NCBI RefSeq assembly: GCF_025252405.1
Contig: NZ_CP104307.1
Location: forward strand, 3,720,001-3,784,000
Length of the DNA stretch: 64,000 nt
DNA from: Flavobacterium sp. TR2
GTDB lineage: Bacteria; Bacteroidota; Bacteroidia; Flavobacteriales; Flavobacteriaceae
Reading direction: 5' to 3'
Below, in pieces: positions 25,422 to 35,431 of this stretch; position 1 is the first letter of the stretch, and every line of letters starts with the position of its first letter. The notes beneath the pieces are model-generated. The model saw only the letters and a program-made list of their open reading frames with translations. It was not told the origin of the DNA and searched no databases. Both the position numbers and the translations under genes were made by a program.

Positions 25422-26552
25422 TTATTGTTCATCATTATTCATGGCAGACATCAATAAAGTGTAGGCATTTTTTATAACCACTTTTGACGAACTCGAAATA
25501 GCATCTGAAATAATCTGATTGTAACCTTCGTTTTTAACTCCAGACTTTACTTCATTCATCTTAAATTGATTATTTCCAAGTTCTGTAAACACATAAAATT
25601 TACCTTCCCAACGTACAACTGCATCTTCTGGAACAGTCAGTGCTTTTTGATTTTCGATTTCCACTTCAGCATTCACAAACAATCCAGGCAAAAGTTCTGG
25701 ATTGTAATTATTTACTTTACAAATGATTTCTGCAGCTCGGTCGCCGTTTAAACTTTGGTTGATAAAAGCGATTTTGGCTCCGTACTTTTTAGCATCAGAA
25801 GCATTTGCATACACCGTAACATTTTGTCCAATCGAAAGTGAGGTCACATCTTTTTCGAATGCGTTTAAAGTCAGAACGATATCTTTTTTATCAATCAATT
25901 CAAAAAGCATATCAGTCGGATTTACATACTTGCCGATATTAACATTGACTTTTGAAACTAAACCATTTATAGGCGAAATCACTTTAATGGTTTTACTTAT
26001 GCCATTTACATTTAATGCCTTAGCATTAATTCCTAATAAATTTAATTTCTGTTCCAAAGAGGCCATTGTAATGCGCTGCGTTCTCATTTCGGTCGTAATC
26101 TGTTCCAAAACTTTGTCACTCGCCGCTTTGTTGGCATTAAGCTCTTTCTGTCTTCTGTGTTCATTCTGTGCGAGTTCAAACTTCTCTTTAGCCATTAGAT
26201 AATTTTGCTGCAACTCGATAAACTGCATATCTTCTAAAACTGCCAAAACTTGTCCTTTCTGCACATTCATTCCCGCGATCAAATTTGTACTTTTTACATA
26301 ACCTCCCAACGGAATGCTGATGCTGATTACGCTTTTTGGAGGAACAGTAACGGTACCCTGAAGCTTCAGAATCTCTTTAACATTTTTTACCGTCGGATTG
26401 CCACTTTCTAAACCTGCATTTTTAATCTGTTCGGCACTTAATTTGACAATACCAATGCTTTTGGCTTCTGTACTTTTATTCTCTTCCGTTTTATTATTCC
26501 CGCAAGCGGTTAGGAATATAGCGCTTAGGAACGCTGCAATATATTTTTTCAT
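25422..26552 (-). CDS. RND efflux periplasmic adaptor lipoprotein (CusB/CzcB-like)
   Basis: 376-residue membrane-fusion protein. A lipoprotein signal (MKKYIAAFLSAIFLTACGNN, cysteine at residue 17) anchors it in a membrane. 'GYVKSTNLIAGMNVQKGQVL' is the lipoyl-like first half, a coiled hairpin follows (about residues 115-175, 'EKFELAQNEHRRQKELNANK'), then the second lipoyl half 'SPINGLVSKVNVNIGKYV' and the barrel end. ATG at 26552 is chosen because it gives this signal. The start is 1 base past the stop of the pump-channel fusion gene, so the two are coupled. It bridges pump and channel for metal export. Confidence 0.92.
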   Translation of the reverse strand: MKKYIAAFLSAIFLTACGNNKTEENKSTEAKSIGIVKLSAEQIKNAGLESGNPTVKNVKEILKLQGTVTVPPKSVISISIPLGGYVKSTNLIAGMNVQKGQVLAVLEDMQFIELQQNYLMAKEKFELAQNEHRRQKELNANKAASDKVLEQITTEMRTQRITMASLEQKLNLLGINAKALNVNGISKTIKVISPINGLVSKVNVNIGKYVNPTDMLFELIDKKDIVLTLNAFEKDVTSLSIGQNVTVYANASDAKKYGAKIAFINQSLNGDRAAEIICKVNNYNPELLPGLFVNAEVEIENQKALTVPEDAVVRWEGKFYVFTELGNNQFKMNEVKSGVKNEGYNQIISDAISSSSKVVIKNAYTLLMSAMNNDEQ

Positions 26553-26553
26553 T

Positions 26554-29500
26554 TTAAATATTATTAAGATTCTGTAGTGTAACCACTGCTTTATTGTAAG
26601 CATTCAATGCATCTAGATACTCGCTTTTGATTGTAATGGCCTGATTGACTACCAAAACCCATTGCAGGTAATCAATATCGCCATTTTGCAACTGACTGCT
26701 AGAGGCTTCTATGATGGTCTGCGCATTTTTTAATCCATCTGTCTCGTAATACGCTAAGCTTTCCTGATACTTTTTTACTTCTCGATCTGCATTTTCAATA
26801 CTTGTCTTCATTTCGATTTTAGCTGCTTCAGAAAGTTCCACATAACTTTCGTACTCTGCTTTTGCAGCTCTTTTTCTTTCTGACTGACTGGTGAAAAATA
26901 TCGGAATTGAAAGCCCCGCATTGACGTAATTAAATCTTTGTCCACTACCATAATAAACTTCTTGACCTGAAGCATTAGTTTGAGTTCCGATAATGCTCAA
27001 ATTGTTATAGCCCAAAGTAATTTCAGGAAGCATTTTGGCGCTTTCTGTCTTCCATCTCCATTTTGCAGCTTCCGATTCAAACTGGGAACGCTGTACGGCA
27101 GGAAGATTTTCTGCTTTCAAATTTTGAATAGACGAATGGTTTAAAATTGCTTTCAAATTCATCTTTTTGGGAGTGTAAGCTACTTTGTCCTGAAGAATGG
27201 CATTAAACGAATTTAAAGCAATTTCGATGTCTCTGTTTACCATCACCAATTGGTTGCTATAGAATTGCCTAGCCGACTGCGAAGCGCTTTTCTCTAAAAC
27301 ATTCGCTTCACCTGCCTTGAATCTTAAGTCTGATTTTTTCTCCATAATTCTGTAAATCGAATCGGCATAGACCAAAAGTTCTTTTTTGCTGTTCAGCCAC
27401 AAATAGTCGTAGTAAACAGTTCTTACTCTGGTTTTGATTTCCTGAGAAGTGAGCTGCACTTCAGCCTTTGCTTTGTTAAAGTCAGCTTGAAGCGCTTTTT
27501 TCTGATTGCTGTAAACGGTAGGAAAAGCAAAAGTCTGGCTAATTCCGAATCTCGTGTCTTTCTGCGCGCTGTTAAACTGTCCATAATCGGCATCGATTTG
27601 CGTCTGCGGAAAATTATAGCCCGTTTTCTGTAAATGGCTTTTAGACTGCTCGTTTAATTTAGCCGATTTGACGGTTCTATTATTCTGAATCGCAACTGAA
27701 ATGGATTCGTCAAGCGAAATGGGCAATTCTTGTGCATCGGCTATATTGCCAATAAAAAGAATACTCAATAAAATGGTTAGATTATTCATGTGTTTTTTTC
27801 TTTTTTTAGAAAATCCTTTAGCGTGAAAAGTCATTAAATAAATCGCAGGAAGCACAAAAAGCGTTAAAAGAGTCGCGGTTACCAATCCGCCGATCACCAC
27901 TGTTGCGAGCGGGCGCTGCACCTCTGCTCCTGCTCCGTTGCTCAAAGCCATTGGAAGAAATCCAAGCGAAGCAACAGCCGCCGTCATTAAAACAGGACGC
28001 AATCTATTTTTTGTTCCTAAAATGATAATCTCAAAAGGATCTGTGACTTCGCCATGCTTTTGAATTCGGTTAAACTCCGAAATCAAAACAATTCCGTTTA
28101 ATACGGCAACACCAAACAGGGCAATAAAACCAACTCCTGCAGAAATGCTAAAAGGCATATCTCGCAATACTAAGGCAAATACACCACCGATTGCAGATAA
28201 CGGTATGGCTGTAAATATGATAATGCCTTCTTTAAACGATTTAAAAGCAAAGTACAATAATGCGAAGATCATCAATAAAGCGGCAGGAACAGCAACTCCA
28301 AGTCTCGCTTTAGCCTGCTGCAAGTTTTCAAATGCTCCGCCATAAGTAATGTAGTAACCTGGATCAAATTTGATCTGTTTATTTACTTTTTGCTGCAATT
28401 CTTCCACAATTGACTGCACATCTCTTCCTCGAACATTAAAGCCTACAATAATTCTTCGTTTGGCATTCTCTCTCTGAATTTGGTTTGGACCTTCCACTTC
28501 TTCCACCTTAGCTACTTGATAAAGCGGTATTTGCATTCCTGAAGGCGTTGCGATCAAAAGATTTCGCACATCCTCAATTCCTTTTCTCCCATTGTCTTCT
28601 ACGCGAACGACCATGTCAAAACGTTTTTCACCTTCGTAAATGCTTCCGGCAACAGCACCTGCAAAAGCGGCGTTAATGGTTCTGTTAATGTCAACCACAC
28701 GCAAACCGTATTTTGACATTTCCGCCCAATTGTAATCAATTACGATCTGTGGCATTCCGGTAACTTTTTCTACGTATAAATCGGCTGCACCATCGACTGT
28801 TTTACTGATCTCACCAAGCTTTTCGGCATATTTTGAAAGCTTTTGAAGATCTTCCCCATAAATTTTACAAACCAAATCCTGTTTGGCTCCCGTCATCAAT
28901 TCGTTAAAACGCATTTGAACCGGAAATTGAAATCCAGTTGTAACGCCAGGAGCAATCCGTTTAACGGTTTTAGTCATTTTATCTGCCAATTCAGGAAACG
29001 AAGAAGCGCTTGTCCACTCTGACTTGTCTTTTAAAACGATAATCATATCTCCGCCTTCAATTGGCATTGGATCGGTTGGAATTTCTGCGCTTCCAATTCT
29101 AGAAACCACTTGCTGGACTTCTGGGTATTCTTTCTTTAATTCTTTAGAAATTTTCGTGATTGTTTCTGTTGTCGTAGAAAGATTGGTTCCTAAAAGCAAA
29201 CGGGTTTCAACGGCAAAATCTCCTTCTTCCAACTGCGGAATAAATTCTCCTCCCATTCTTGCGAATAACAAAACTGCCAATCCGAAAAGCACAAATGCAG
29301 CGGCTACAACTCCTTTTCTGATACTTAGAGCTTTTGTAAGCCACCCTTCGTAAGCATTTTCTAATCTTTCCATAATACGATCTGAAAGATTCTTTTTATG
29401 GCTGATTTTTTTGCTTAGAAATAAAGCGCTAACCATTGGCACATACGTAAGCGACAAAATAAAAGCGCCTAAAATGGCAAATGCAACGGTCTGAGCCATT

Positions 29501-30930
29501 GGCTTGAACATTTTTCCTTCAATTCCCTGCAAGGATAGAATCGGCAAATAAACAATTAGAATAATAATCTGTCCAAAAACGGCTGCATTCATCATGCGCG
29601 CGGCAGATCCTGTTACTTCTTTATCCATTTCGTCTTGAGAAATATTCGAAACAGATTGGTATTTTTTTGAACTATGAAGATGTTGCAGAATGGCTTCTAC
29701 GATAATAACAGCTCCATCGACGATTAATCCGAAATCTAATGCACCGAGACTCATCAGGTTACCGCTTACGCCAAAAGTATTCATCATGATAATGGCAAAA
29801 AGCATGGCCAATGGTATAACCGAAGCCACAATAAAACCTGCTCTGAGATTTCCGAGAAACAAAACCAAGATCAGAACCACAATTAAAGCGCCTTCGATTA
29901 AGTTTTTTTCAACTGTTCCTATGGCATTGTCTACCATTTTTGTTCGGTCCAAGAAAGGTTCAATTTTTAGTCCCTCAGGAAGGATTTTTTCGATCTGAGC
30001 AATTTTATCTTTTACGTTGACAATAACGTTATTCGCATTTTCTCCTTTCAGCATCATGACAATCCCGCCAACCGATTCTCCGTATTCGTCGGTGGTTAGT
30101 GCTCCGTAACGTATTGCCGAAGAAATTTTGACATTGGCAACATCTTTTACTAAAATAGGAAGTCCGCCCTGAGTGCTTTTAACTACAATGTTTTCAATAT
30201 CTTCGATGCTTTTGGCTAAACCAGTGCTTCTAATGTAAGATACGGTTGGACCTTTTTCAATATAAGCCCCGCCTGTATTTTCGTTGCTATTGTTTAGGGC
30301 TGTAAAAACTTCACTAATTGTTAAGTTCTGCGCTTTAAGTCTGGCAGGATTTACGGCGATTTCATATTGCTTGAGCTTTCCGCCAAAAGTAGAAACATCT
30401 GCAATTCCGGCAGTTCCCAAAAGCTGTCTTCTGATCGTCCAATCCTGAATTGTTCTTAAATCTTCTAATGAATATTTTTCTTCGTAGCCTGGTTTTGGCT
30501 TTAAAACGTATTGATAAATTTCACCTAAACCAGTTGTTACAGGCGCCATTTCGGGTCTATTGGCATTTCGGTCAATTTCTATCTGCTGCAGTCTTTCTGT
30601 AATTTGCTGTCTAGCCCAATAGACATCGGCATCGTCTTCAAAGACAACACTTACGAGTGAGAGTCCGAACCGCGAAATACTCCTGCTTTCTTTAAGATGC
30701 GGAATATTGCTGATGGCTTGTTCTATCGGGAACGTGATTAATCTTTCTACGTCTTCAGCCCCTAGAGATGGCGCTGTAGTTATGATTTGCACCTGATTGT
30801 TTGTGATGTCTGGCACGGCATCAATTGGCAATTGGGTAACCTCATACACGCCATAGACAATCCACAGCAATGTAAAGATTCCAATTGCCAGTTTGTTCTT
30901 AACTGAGAACTGAATTACTTTATTAAGCAT
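26554..30930 (-). CDS. CusA/CzcA-type metal RND pump fused to a TolC-family outer-membrane channel
   Basis: 1458 residues in one frame. Residues 1-1047 are a complete HME-type RND pump: 'LPIDAVPDITNNQVQI' near the start and the DFGLIVDGAVIIVE signature near residue 400. Residues 1048-1458 begin with a signal-peptide-like stretch (MNNLTILLSILFIGNIADAQ) and continue as an outer-membrane efflux protein ('LSLDESISVAIQNNRTVKSA'-type start, long helical hairpins, 'GLSIPIF'). Fusions of this kind are known in Bacteroidetes. Because the RND C-terminus faces the cytoplasm, the internal signal-like segment must cross the membrane, or else the channel part is made separately or cleaved off. It is the middle gene of an operon with a small protein and the adaptor. 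Confidence 0.9.
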   Translation of the reverse strand: MLNKVIQFSVKNKLAIGIFTLLWIVYGVYEVTQLPIDAVPDITNNQVQIITTAPSLGAEDVERLITFPIEQAISNIPHLKESRSISRFGLSLVSVVFEDDADVYWARQQITERLQQIEIDRNANRPEMAPVTTGLGEIYQYVLKPKPGYEEKYSLEDLRTIQDWTIRRQLLGTAGIADVSTFGGKLKQYEIAVNPARLKAQNLTISEVFTALNNSNENTGGAYIEKGPTVSYIRSTGLAKSIEDIENIVVKSTQGGLPILVKDVANVKISSAIRYGALTTDEYGESVGGIVMMLKGENANNVIVNVKDKIAQIEKILPEGLKIEPFLDRTKMVDNAIGTVEKNLIEGALIVVLILVLFLGNLRAGFIVASVIPLAMLFAIIMMNTFGVSGNLMSLGALDFGLIVDGAVIIVEAILQHLHSSKKYQSVSNISQDEMDKEVTGSAARMMNAAVFGQIIILIVYLPILSLQGIEGKMFKPMAQTVAFAILGAFILSLTYVPMVSALFLSKKISHKKNLSDRIMERLENAYEGWLTKALSIRKGVVAAAFVLFGLAVLLFARMGGEFIPQLEEGDFAVETRLLLGTNLSTTTETITKISKELKKEYPEVQQVVSRIGSAEIPTDPMPIEGGDMIIVLKDKSEWTSASSFPELADKMTKTVKRIAPGVTTGFQFPVQMRFNELMTGAKQDLVCKIYGEDLQKLSKYAEKLGEISKTVDGAADLYVEKVTGMPQIVIDYNWAEMSKYGLRVVDINRTINAAFAGAVAGSIYEGEKRFDMVVRVEDNGRKGIEDVRNLLIATPSGMQIPLYQVAKVEEVEGPNQIQRENAKRRIIVGFNVRGRDVQSIVEELQQKVNKQIKFDPGYYITYGGAFENLQQAKARLGVAVPAALLMIFALLYFAFKSFKEGIIIFTAIPLSAIGGVFALVLRDMPFSISAGVGFIALFGVAVLNGIVLISEFNRIQKHGEVTDPFEIIILGTKNRLRPVLMTAAVASLGFLPMALSNGAGAEVQRPLATVVIGGLVTATLLTLFVLPAIYLMTFHAKGFSKKRKKHMNNLTILLSILFIGNIADAQELPISLDESISVAIQNNRTVKSAKLNEQSKSHLQKTGYNFPQTQIDADYGQFNSAQKDTRFGISQTFAFPTVYSNQKKALQADFNKAKAEVQLTSQEIKTRVRTVYYDYLWLNSKKELLVYADSIYRIMEKKSDLRFKAGEANVLEKSASQSARQFYSNQLVMVNRDIEIALNSFNAILQDKVAYTPKKMNLKAILNHSSIQNLKAENLPAVQRSQFESEAAKWRWKTESAKMLPEITLGYNNLSIIGTQTNASGQEVYYGSGQRFNYVNAGLSIPIFFTSQSERKRAAKAEYESYVELSEAAKIEMKTSIENADREVKKYQESLAYYETDGLKNAQTIIEASSSQLQNGDIDYLQWVLVVNQAITIKSEYLDALNAYNKAVVTLQNLNNI

Positions 30931-31012
30931 AATGTATTAATTAAAAAATAATAGATGAACGGCTGTAAAACGTTACGTTTTCAGCTGTTACAATAAAAAT
31001 TTTAAAAAATAA

Positions 31013-31390
31013 TTATGCGATTGGAGGTCTAAAAAGAGATAGCAGATTTGGATCTGAGAAAAGATCAGATCTATAAGTTGGAATTTTTGATTGCGGTAAT
31101 TCTGGATTGAAAGGAACCGGAAACAAATCTTTGTCGTCTAAAATAAAAACAAGGTGAAAAGCGCTGCTGCTGATTGTTTTAAAAGGAAGCTGCATATCGC
31201 GATCGGCATCATTGTCTTTTAAGTCTTCTCCCCAATAGTGCATAGACAAGAAATCGATGAAACTTAAATCCATTAATTGTCTGTGCTCCTGATAGTGCTC
31301 AATAAGTATCGGCAATTTGTAAAACTGCTGTACAAAACTGCTGTTTGAAGCTATTAAAAAAATGAATATGTAAATAATACTTTTTCGCAC
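31013..31390 (-). CDS. Small exported protein at the head of the metal-efflux operon
   Basis: 125 residues with an N-terminal hydrophobic signal (SIIYIFIFLIASNSS). The rest has 'HYQEHRQLMDLSFIDFLSMH' and 'YWGEDLKDNDADRDMQLPFK', which I recall as a recurrent pattern for small proteins encoded just upstream of CusA-type pumps in Bacteroidetes, plus a Pro-rich tail. The acidic/histidine residues (HYQEH, MHYWGED, DNDADRD) could bind metal, but that is inference. It is followed by the pump-channel fusion 82 bases later on the same strand. Confidence 0.7.
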   Translation of the reverse strand: MRKSIIYIFIFLIASNSSFVQQFYKLPILIEHYQEHRQLMDLSFIDFLSMHYWGEDLKDNDADRDMQLPFKTISSSAFHLVFILDDKDLFPVPFNPELPQSKIPTYRSDLFSDPNLLSLFRPPIA

Positions 31391-31471
31391 AAGGCAAATT
31401 TAATTTAAATTCTATAAAAATCATCATTAAATAAACCTTAAGATTTCCTTTAGGAATTAACGGGCTCAGTA

Positions 31472-31768
31472 TTAGCTAGACAGCCCTTCCAATTGCAAAA
31501 ATACCGGAATTAAAGCTTTACCTTTTTCTGTCAAATTGTATTCGATGTGCAGAGGCTTTAGTTTTATGGTAGTTTTTTCCAAAAGCCCTTCTTCTTCCAA
31601 TTCTTTTAAGGCTGTAGCCAAAGATTGTTTATTTGAACCTTGAATCTGACGCAGTAAATTGTTAAAACGCAAAGGCGATTCTACTGCGAGACGGAAAATT
31701 TCTGCTTTCCATTTTCCAGATAACATCTTTAAAAGTCTTTGGGCCGGACAAGTTTCTTTTTCTTCCAT
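31472..31768 (-). CDS. HxlR-family winged-helix transcriptional regulator
   Basis: 98 residues, nearly all HxlR domain: 'CPAQRLLKMLSGKWKAEIFR' at the start, 'PLRFNNLLRQIQGSNKQSLA' as recognition region, and 'LEEEGLLEKTTIKLKPLHIE' plus 'YNLTEKGKALIPV' as the wing. A cysteine near the N-terminus (residue 6) is conserved in this family and can sense oxidation or aldehydes. It lies 81 bases upstream of the efflux operon on the same strand and is divergent from the small membrane protein at 31859. Either could be its target. Confidence 0.9.
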   Translation of the reverse strand: MEEKETCPAQRLLKMLSGKWKAEIFRLAVESPLRFNNLLRQIQGSNKQSLATALKELEEEGLLEKTTIKLKPLHIEYNLTEKGKALIPVFLQLEGLSS

Positions 31769-31858
31769 AATGATTGCGGGTAGTCAAAAAAATCTGACTT
31801 ATTGTTTTGGAGCGTTTTTTAATTAAATTTTGTAGTAATTCTAAAGTAAAAATAGGAA

Positions 31859-32104
31859 ATGAAAGCAAAGAAACCAAGCGAAATGAGCATTGAGGAGCTG
31901 TTAAAAATGCAGAAAACAATTAAGACAACAATTAAAATTTTGATTTTGGCCGCCATAATGCTGCTAATCATTATTGTATTTTTATTTCTCGAGAAAGGAT
32001 TGTTAAGTTTAATGGCAATTCCTTTCTCCATGGCTTTTCTAATAGTCAACTCTAATTTTCTTAAAGAGATTCAGCAGGAAATTGCCACAAGAAATTTGAA
32101 CTGA
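31859..32104 (+). CDS. Small membrane protein (two transmembrane helices)
   Basis: 81 residues: a charged N-terminus (MKAKKPSEMSIEELLKMQKT), two hydrophobic helices (about residues 25-46 and 50-66) and a tail 'LKEIQQEIATRN'. This resembles a small flavobacterial family often named 'redox-active disulfide protein 2', although no cysteine is present here, so the name is uninformative. It is divergent from the HxlR regulator and 104 bases before the MscS channel gene. Confidence 0.7.
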   Translation: MKAKKPSEMSIEELLKMQKTIKTTIKILILAAIMLLIIIVFLFLEKGLLSLMAIPFSMAFLIVNSNFLKEIQQEIATRNLN

Positions 32105-32208
32105 AAATCAGCTGATAAATATTCAGTTATACTTTAAATTTAATTTTTCTTAACTGAAAGTCTACCAAAAAAAATTAATTTTGGGCTCGCAATACAAGCC
32201 TAAAATTT

Positions 32209-34563
32209 ATGATGATTCAAAAAAGAACCTTTTATTTTCTCCCCCTATTTTTATTTCTTTTCTTCTCACAGCTTAATTATGCTCAAGAAAAAAAAACGGT
32301 CAAAAAAGAAAGCCGCGGAAGATTATTTAATGATACTACAGCTACAGACAGCGATTATTTAATGGCAATCGAGAAAGCCAGTGAAGCATTGGAGTCTGCT
32401 TATAACGATATTGATTTTGCAGGCGACACCCGTCATCTTTTTGGCGAAATGAAACGCACAGAAAGCAAGCTGAACTTAATTTTGGCCAGTTTGAAAGGTG
32501 CAAACCCAAATGTGCGAAACCAGCAGATGTATCGTGTTGTATTACAGGAAATCCAGCAGGAACTGGAAGAACAGAACAAAGCCATCAATAGCCGTAATCT
32601 AGATCTTGAAAACATCAAAAAACGTGCAATTGACCTTCGCAACGACAAGACTTTAATGTCTTTACTAAAAGATACCATCCGACGTAAGCAATTTAAAAAA
32701 GAATTTAAAAATCTTAGAGAAATCTATCTTGCTACAGATAGTTTAATGACTAAAAACCAAACTACTCTAAACAATAAAAAAAGGCTTACCGTACAGCGAA
32801 AAATTGCTGTTTCTAATGCTTTGGAAACCGTTGAAAATAAACTGGAAAAATCAGGAATCAGTATTTTCAAGAAAGAATATCCTTCGTTGTGGCAGATTAA
32901 CGATACTGCGGCTAAGAAAAAAGTAACGCACAACATCAAGGCAAAAATCATAATTGAAGAAAATGTAGCGGCGTATTACCTAAGCTACAAAGCGGGCGGA
33001 CTTATCACGCTATGCTTCTTTATGGGACTTTTGTTTTGGTACATTTCCAAAAACATCAAATACCTTAAAACAAATGGTTATGCTGATAACCTTTTGCTTT
33101 TAAATTTCAAATACTTAAATCGAGGCGCTTTCCTTCCTGTTTTGGTCATTGCATTAAATATTGCCGTGGTAACCAATTTGTATGCTCCCGCTCTATTTTT
33201 AGAACTAATCCAGCTTTTCCTGCTTGGGGTTTTAATTTTCCTTTTCAAAAATCAGTGGTCTGGCGTTTCTATGAGAAACTGGCTTTTTCTTGTCGGATTA
33301 TTCTTTGCGCTTTGCTTTCTAGATTTGTTTATCACAATCGGGTTATTGCAGCGTTTTGCCTTTGTTGCAATTAATATTTTAGGCATTCGTTATGGTTTAG
33401 TTCAGATTAAAACGCTTAAAGAAGAACTTTATATAAAAGGCTTTTTTAAATGGGCAAGCATCATTTTTATCGGATTAAATGTTTTGTCTATTCTTTATAA
33501 TGTATTCGGAAGAGTTTCTCTTTCTAATATGTTAAGTCTTACGGCTTTTATCTCACTTACTCAAATTGTTGCTTTAAGTGTTCTTTTGAAGATTATTTTG
33601 GAAATTATTTTACTTCAAATTTATACGATTAGGGTAAAAAGAGGAATCGAAAAAATGTTCGATTATGAAAGTTTATCAGATACGCTGAAAAAACCTTTTA
33701 TTATTGTAATTAGTTATATGTGGCTGATCGTGATTGCTTCAAATTTGAATATTTGGGAATCGCTTCGCGCTTCTTTGACCAAATTGTTAAGCCATCCAAA
33801 TACAATCGGAAGCATCACATTTACGCTGGGCAATATTGTTTTGTTCTTTATTATTATTTGGACAGCGCACTTACTGCAAAAATATGTTGCTTATTTTTTT
33901 GGTGAAATTGATGATGAAAACGAAGAAAACGTTAACAAAAGGCAACATTCAAAATTGCTTATTACACGATTAGTTGTGCTCATAATCGGTTATCTGCTTG
34001 CTGTTGCCGCTTCTGGAATGCCTTTGGATAAATTGAGCATTCTTTTAGGAGCTTTGGGTGTCGGTGTCGGACTTGGACTCCAAAACATTGTCAACAATTT
34101 TGTATCGGGTATAATTTTGATTTTTGACAAGCCAATTCAAGTTGGCGATGTCGTAGAAGTGAGTTCTCAATCTGGCCGCATCAAATCGATGGGATTGCGA
34201 ACAACCAAAATAAATGCTCCAAATGGCGCTGAAATTATAGTTCCGAATGGTAACTTGTTATCTCAAAACATTACCAATTGGACATATACGGATAATTTAA
34301 AATTGGTTGAAGTTACTTTCGAAATTAGCGGAGAAACAATTCCAGAAGAAATCAATTCGGTAATAAATGAAACGCTTGCCAATCTTCCGCTGGTCAACAA
34401 TTCAAAACCTTCACAAATATATTATAGCTCAATTTCTGACGAAAAATATAAACTTTTAATCAAGTTCTGGTGCAGTATCTACAGGACTGAAGAAACTGTA
34501 AGTTCTGCAAGACAAGAGCTTTATATGAGCTTTAAAAATAAAGGCTTGACATTCTCAAGTTAA
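32209..34563 (+). CDS. Large mechanosensitive channel, MscS/MscK type
   Basis: 784-residue inner-membrane channel. A signal peptide (to about residue 25, 'FLFLFFSQLNYAQ') is followed by a periplasmic coiled-coil region (about 40-250) and roughly eight to ten transmembrane helices. The MscS pore and beta domain follow: 'LSILLGALGVGVGLGLQNIV' (pore-lining helix), 'GIILIFDKPIQVGDVVEVSS' and 'GLRTTKINAPNGAEIIVPNG'. It releases solutes when membrane tension rises in hypo-osmotic shock. The extra periplasmic N-terminus makes it MscK-like. A good terminator follows the gene. Confidence 0.93.
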   Translation: MMIQKRTFYFLPLFLFLFFSQLNYAQEKKTVKKESRGRLFNDTTATDSDYLMAIEKASEALESAYNDIDFAGDTRHLFGEMKRTESKLNLILASLKGANPNVRNQQMYRVVLQEIQQELEEQNKAINSRNLDLENIKKRAIDLRNDKTLMSLLKDTIRRKQFKKEFKNLREIYLATDSLMTKNQTTLNNKKRLTVQRKIAVSNALETVENKLEKSGISIFKKEYPSLWQINDTAAKKKVTHNIKAKIIIEENVAAYYLSYKAGGLITLCFFMGLLFWYISKNIKYLKTNGYADNLLLLNFKYLNRGAFLPVLVIALNIAVVTNLYAPALFLELIQLFLLGVLIFLFKNQWSGVSMRNWLFLVGLFFALCFLDLFITIGLLQRFAFVAINILGIRYGLVQIKTLKEELYIKGFFKWASIIFIGLNVLSILYNVFGRVSLSNMLSLTAFISLTQIVALSVLLKIILEIILLQIYTIRVKRGIEKMFDYESLSDTLKKPFIIVISYMWLIVIASNLNIWESLRASLTKLLSHPNTIGSITFTLGNIVLFFIIIWTAHLLQKYVAYFFGEIDDENEENVNKRQHSKLLITRLVVLIIGYLLAVAASGMPLDKLSILLGALGVGVGLGLQNIVNNFVSGIILIFDKPIQVGDVVEVSSQSGRIKSMGLRTTKINAPNGAEIIVPNGNLLSQNITNWTYTDNLKLVEVTFEISGETIPEEINSVINETLANLPLVNNSKPSQIYYSSISDEKYKLLIKFWCSIYRTEETVSSARQELYMSFKNKGLTFSS

Positions 34564-34568
34564 AACGT

Positions 34569-34602
34569 AAAAAAAGGCAGTAACGTATTACTGCCTTTTT
34601 TA
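34569..34602 (+). terminator. Terminator of the MscS-type gene
   Basis: AAAAAAGGCAGTAA and TTACTGCCTTTTTT form a near-perfect stem with a CGT(A) loop and trailing T run. Confidence 0.85.
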
Positions 34603-34793
34603 TTGCTCAGAGTAATTTTTTTTTTAGTGAAAATATTGAAATATTTTCTTACTTTTAAAGTAAAATGTTAAATAATAGCATTTTACCAAAAACACGTATA
34701 AACCCGTGTACCCATAATTTAGTTATAAAGTAATTTAGCGTTGTAAAAAAAATACGATCAAAAACTAACATTAACATTAAATCTTAAAAAATT

Positions 34794-35381
34794 ATGGAAG
34801 TCTTTCTTGGAACAATTTTAGGTTTCGGATTTAATTTTCCTCCTAGAGGATGGGCTTATTGCAATGGTCAACTCATTTCAATCAGTCAGAACACAGCTTT
34901 ATTTTCACTATTGGGAACAATGTACGGCGGGGATGGCATGAGCACATTCGGTCTTCCGGATCTAAGAGGAAGAGCTCCTATCCATTTTGGTCAAGGGCCT
35001 GGTTTAAGCAATATCACGCAAGGTGAAAGAGCAGGTACAGAAAATACTACTTTAACAACATTAAACATTCCTGCTCACATACATGCACTAGCAGGTGGAA
35101 CTGCAGCGGTAACTGTGACTGCAACTACTATTACAGGAGGTACAATTACTAATGAAACTGACGGCGGAAACAATTCTTTTGCTTCGAGTGGTTCGGCACC
35201 TAACATCTACAGCGAACCAGGAGGGAGTGGAACTGACAAAGTTGGCGGTTTTAGTGCAACAGCTACATTAGGTGGCAATACAGCTCCAACTGGAGGCACT
35301 AGCCCTTTTAGCATACGCAATCCATATCTTGCAATAAACTTTTGTATTGCAACAAGTGGAATTTTCCCTTCTAGAAACTAA
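34794..35381 (+). CDS. Phage tail-collar domain protein (MdpB-like)
   Basis: 195 residues without signal peptide (TAA in frame directly upstream at 34785-34787). The tail-collar domain is clear: 'GFGFNFPPRGWAYCNGQLIS', 'TALFSLLGTMYGGDG' and 'FGLPDLRGRAPIHFGQGPGL'. It is followed by 'NIPAHIHAL', the HxH pair common in these folds, and by a Thr/Gly-rich insert before the C-terminal 'NPYLAINFCIATSGIFPSRN' strand. Such MdpB-like genes occur outside prophages in many bacteria. Here there is no other phage gene, and the next gene is a binding-protein-fold gene of the adhesin operon. A terminator separates them. Confidence 0.88.
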   Translation: MEVFLGTILGFGFNFPPRGWAYCNGQLISISQNTALFSLLGTMYGGDGMSTFGLPDLRGRAPIHFGQGPGLSNITQGERAGTENTTLTTLNIPAHIHALAGGTAAVTVTATTITGGTITNETDGGNNSFASSGSAPNIYSEPGGSGTDKVGGFSATATLGGNTAPTGGTSPFSIRNPYLAINFCIATSGIFPSRN

Positions 35382-35390
35382 TAAATTCAA

Positions 35391-35420
35391 AATAGAGGCA
35401 AAAAATTGCCTCTATTTTTT
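35391..35420 (+). terminator. Terminator between the collar gene and the adhesin operon
   Basis: AATAGAGGCAA and TTGCCTCTATT form a stem with a short A loop, followed by TTTTT. It lies 12 bases before the next start codon, so downstream expression needs read-through or an internal promoter. Confidence 0.8.
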
Positions 35421-35431
35421 AATATCATTTT

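Noticed and set aside
34794..35381. Prophage remnant
   Set aside because: The only phage-like genes are two collar-domain proteins (here and at 49235). There is no integrase, capsid, terminase, lysis gene or attachment site.
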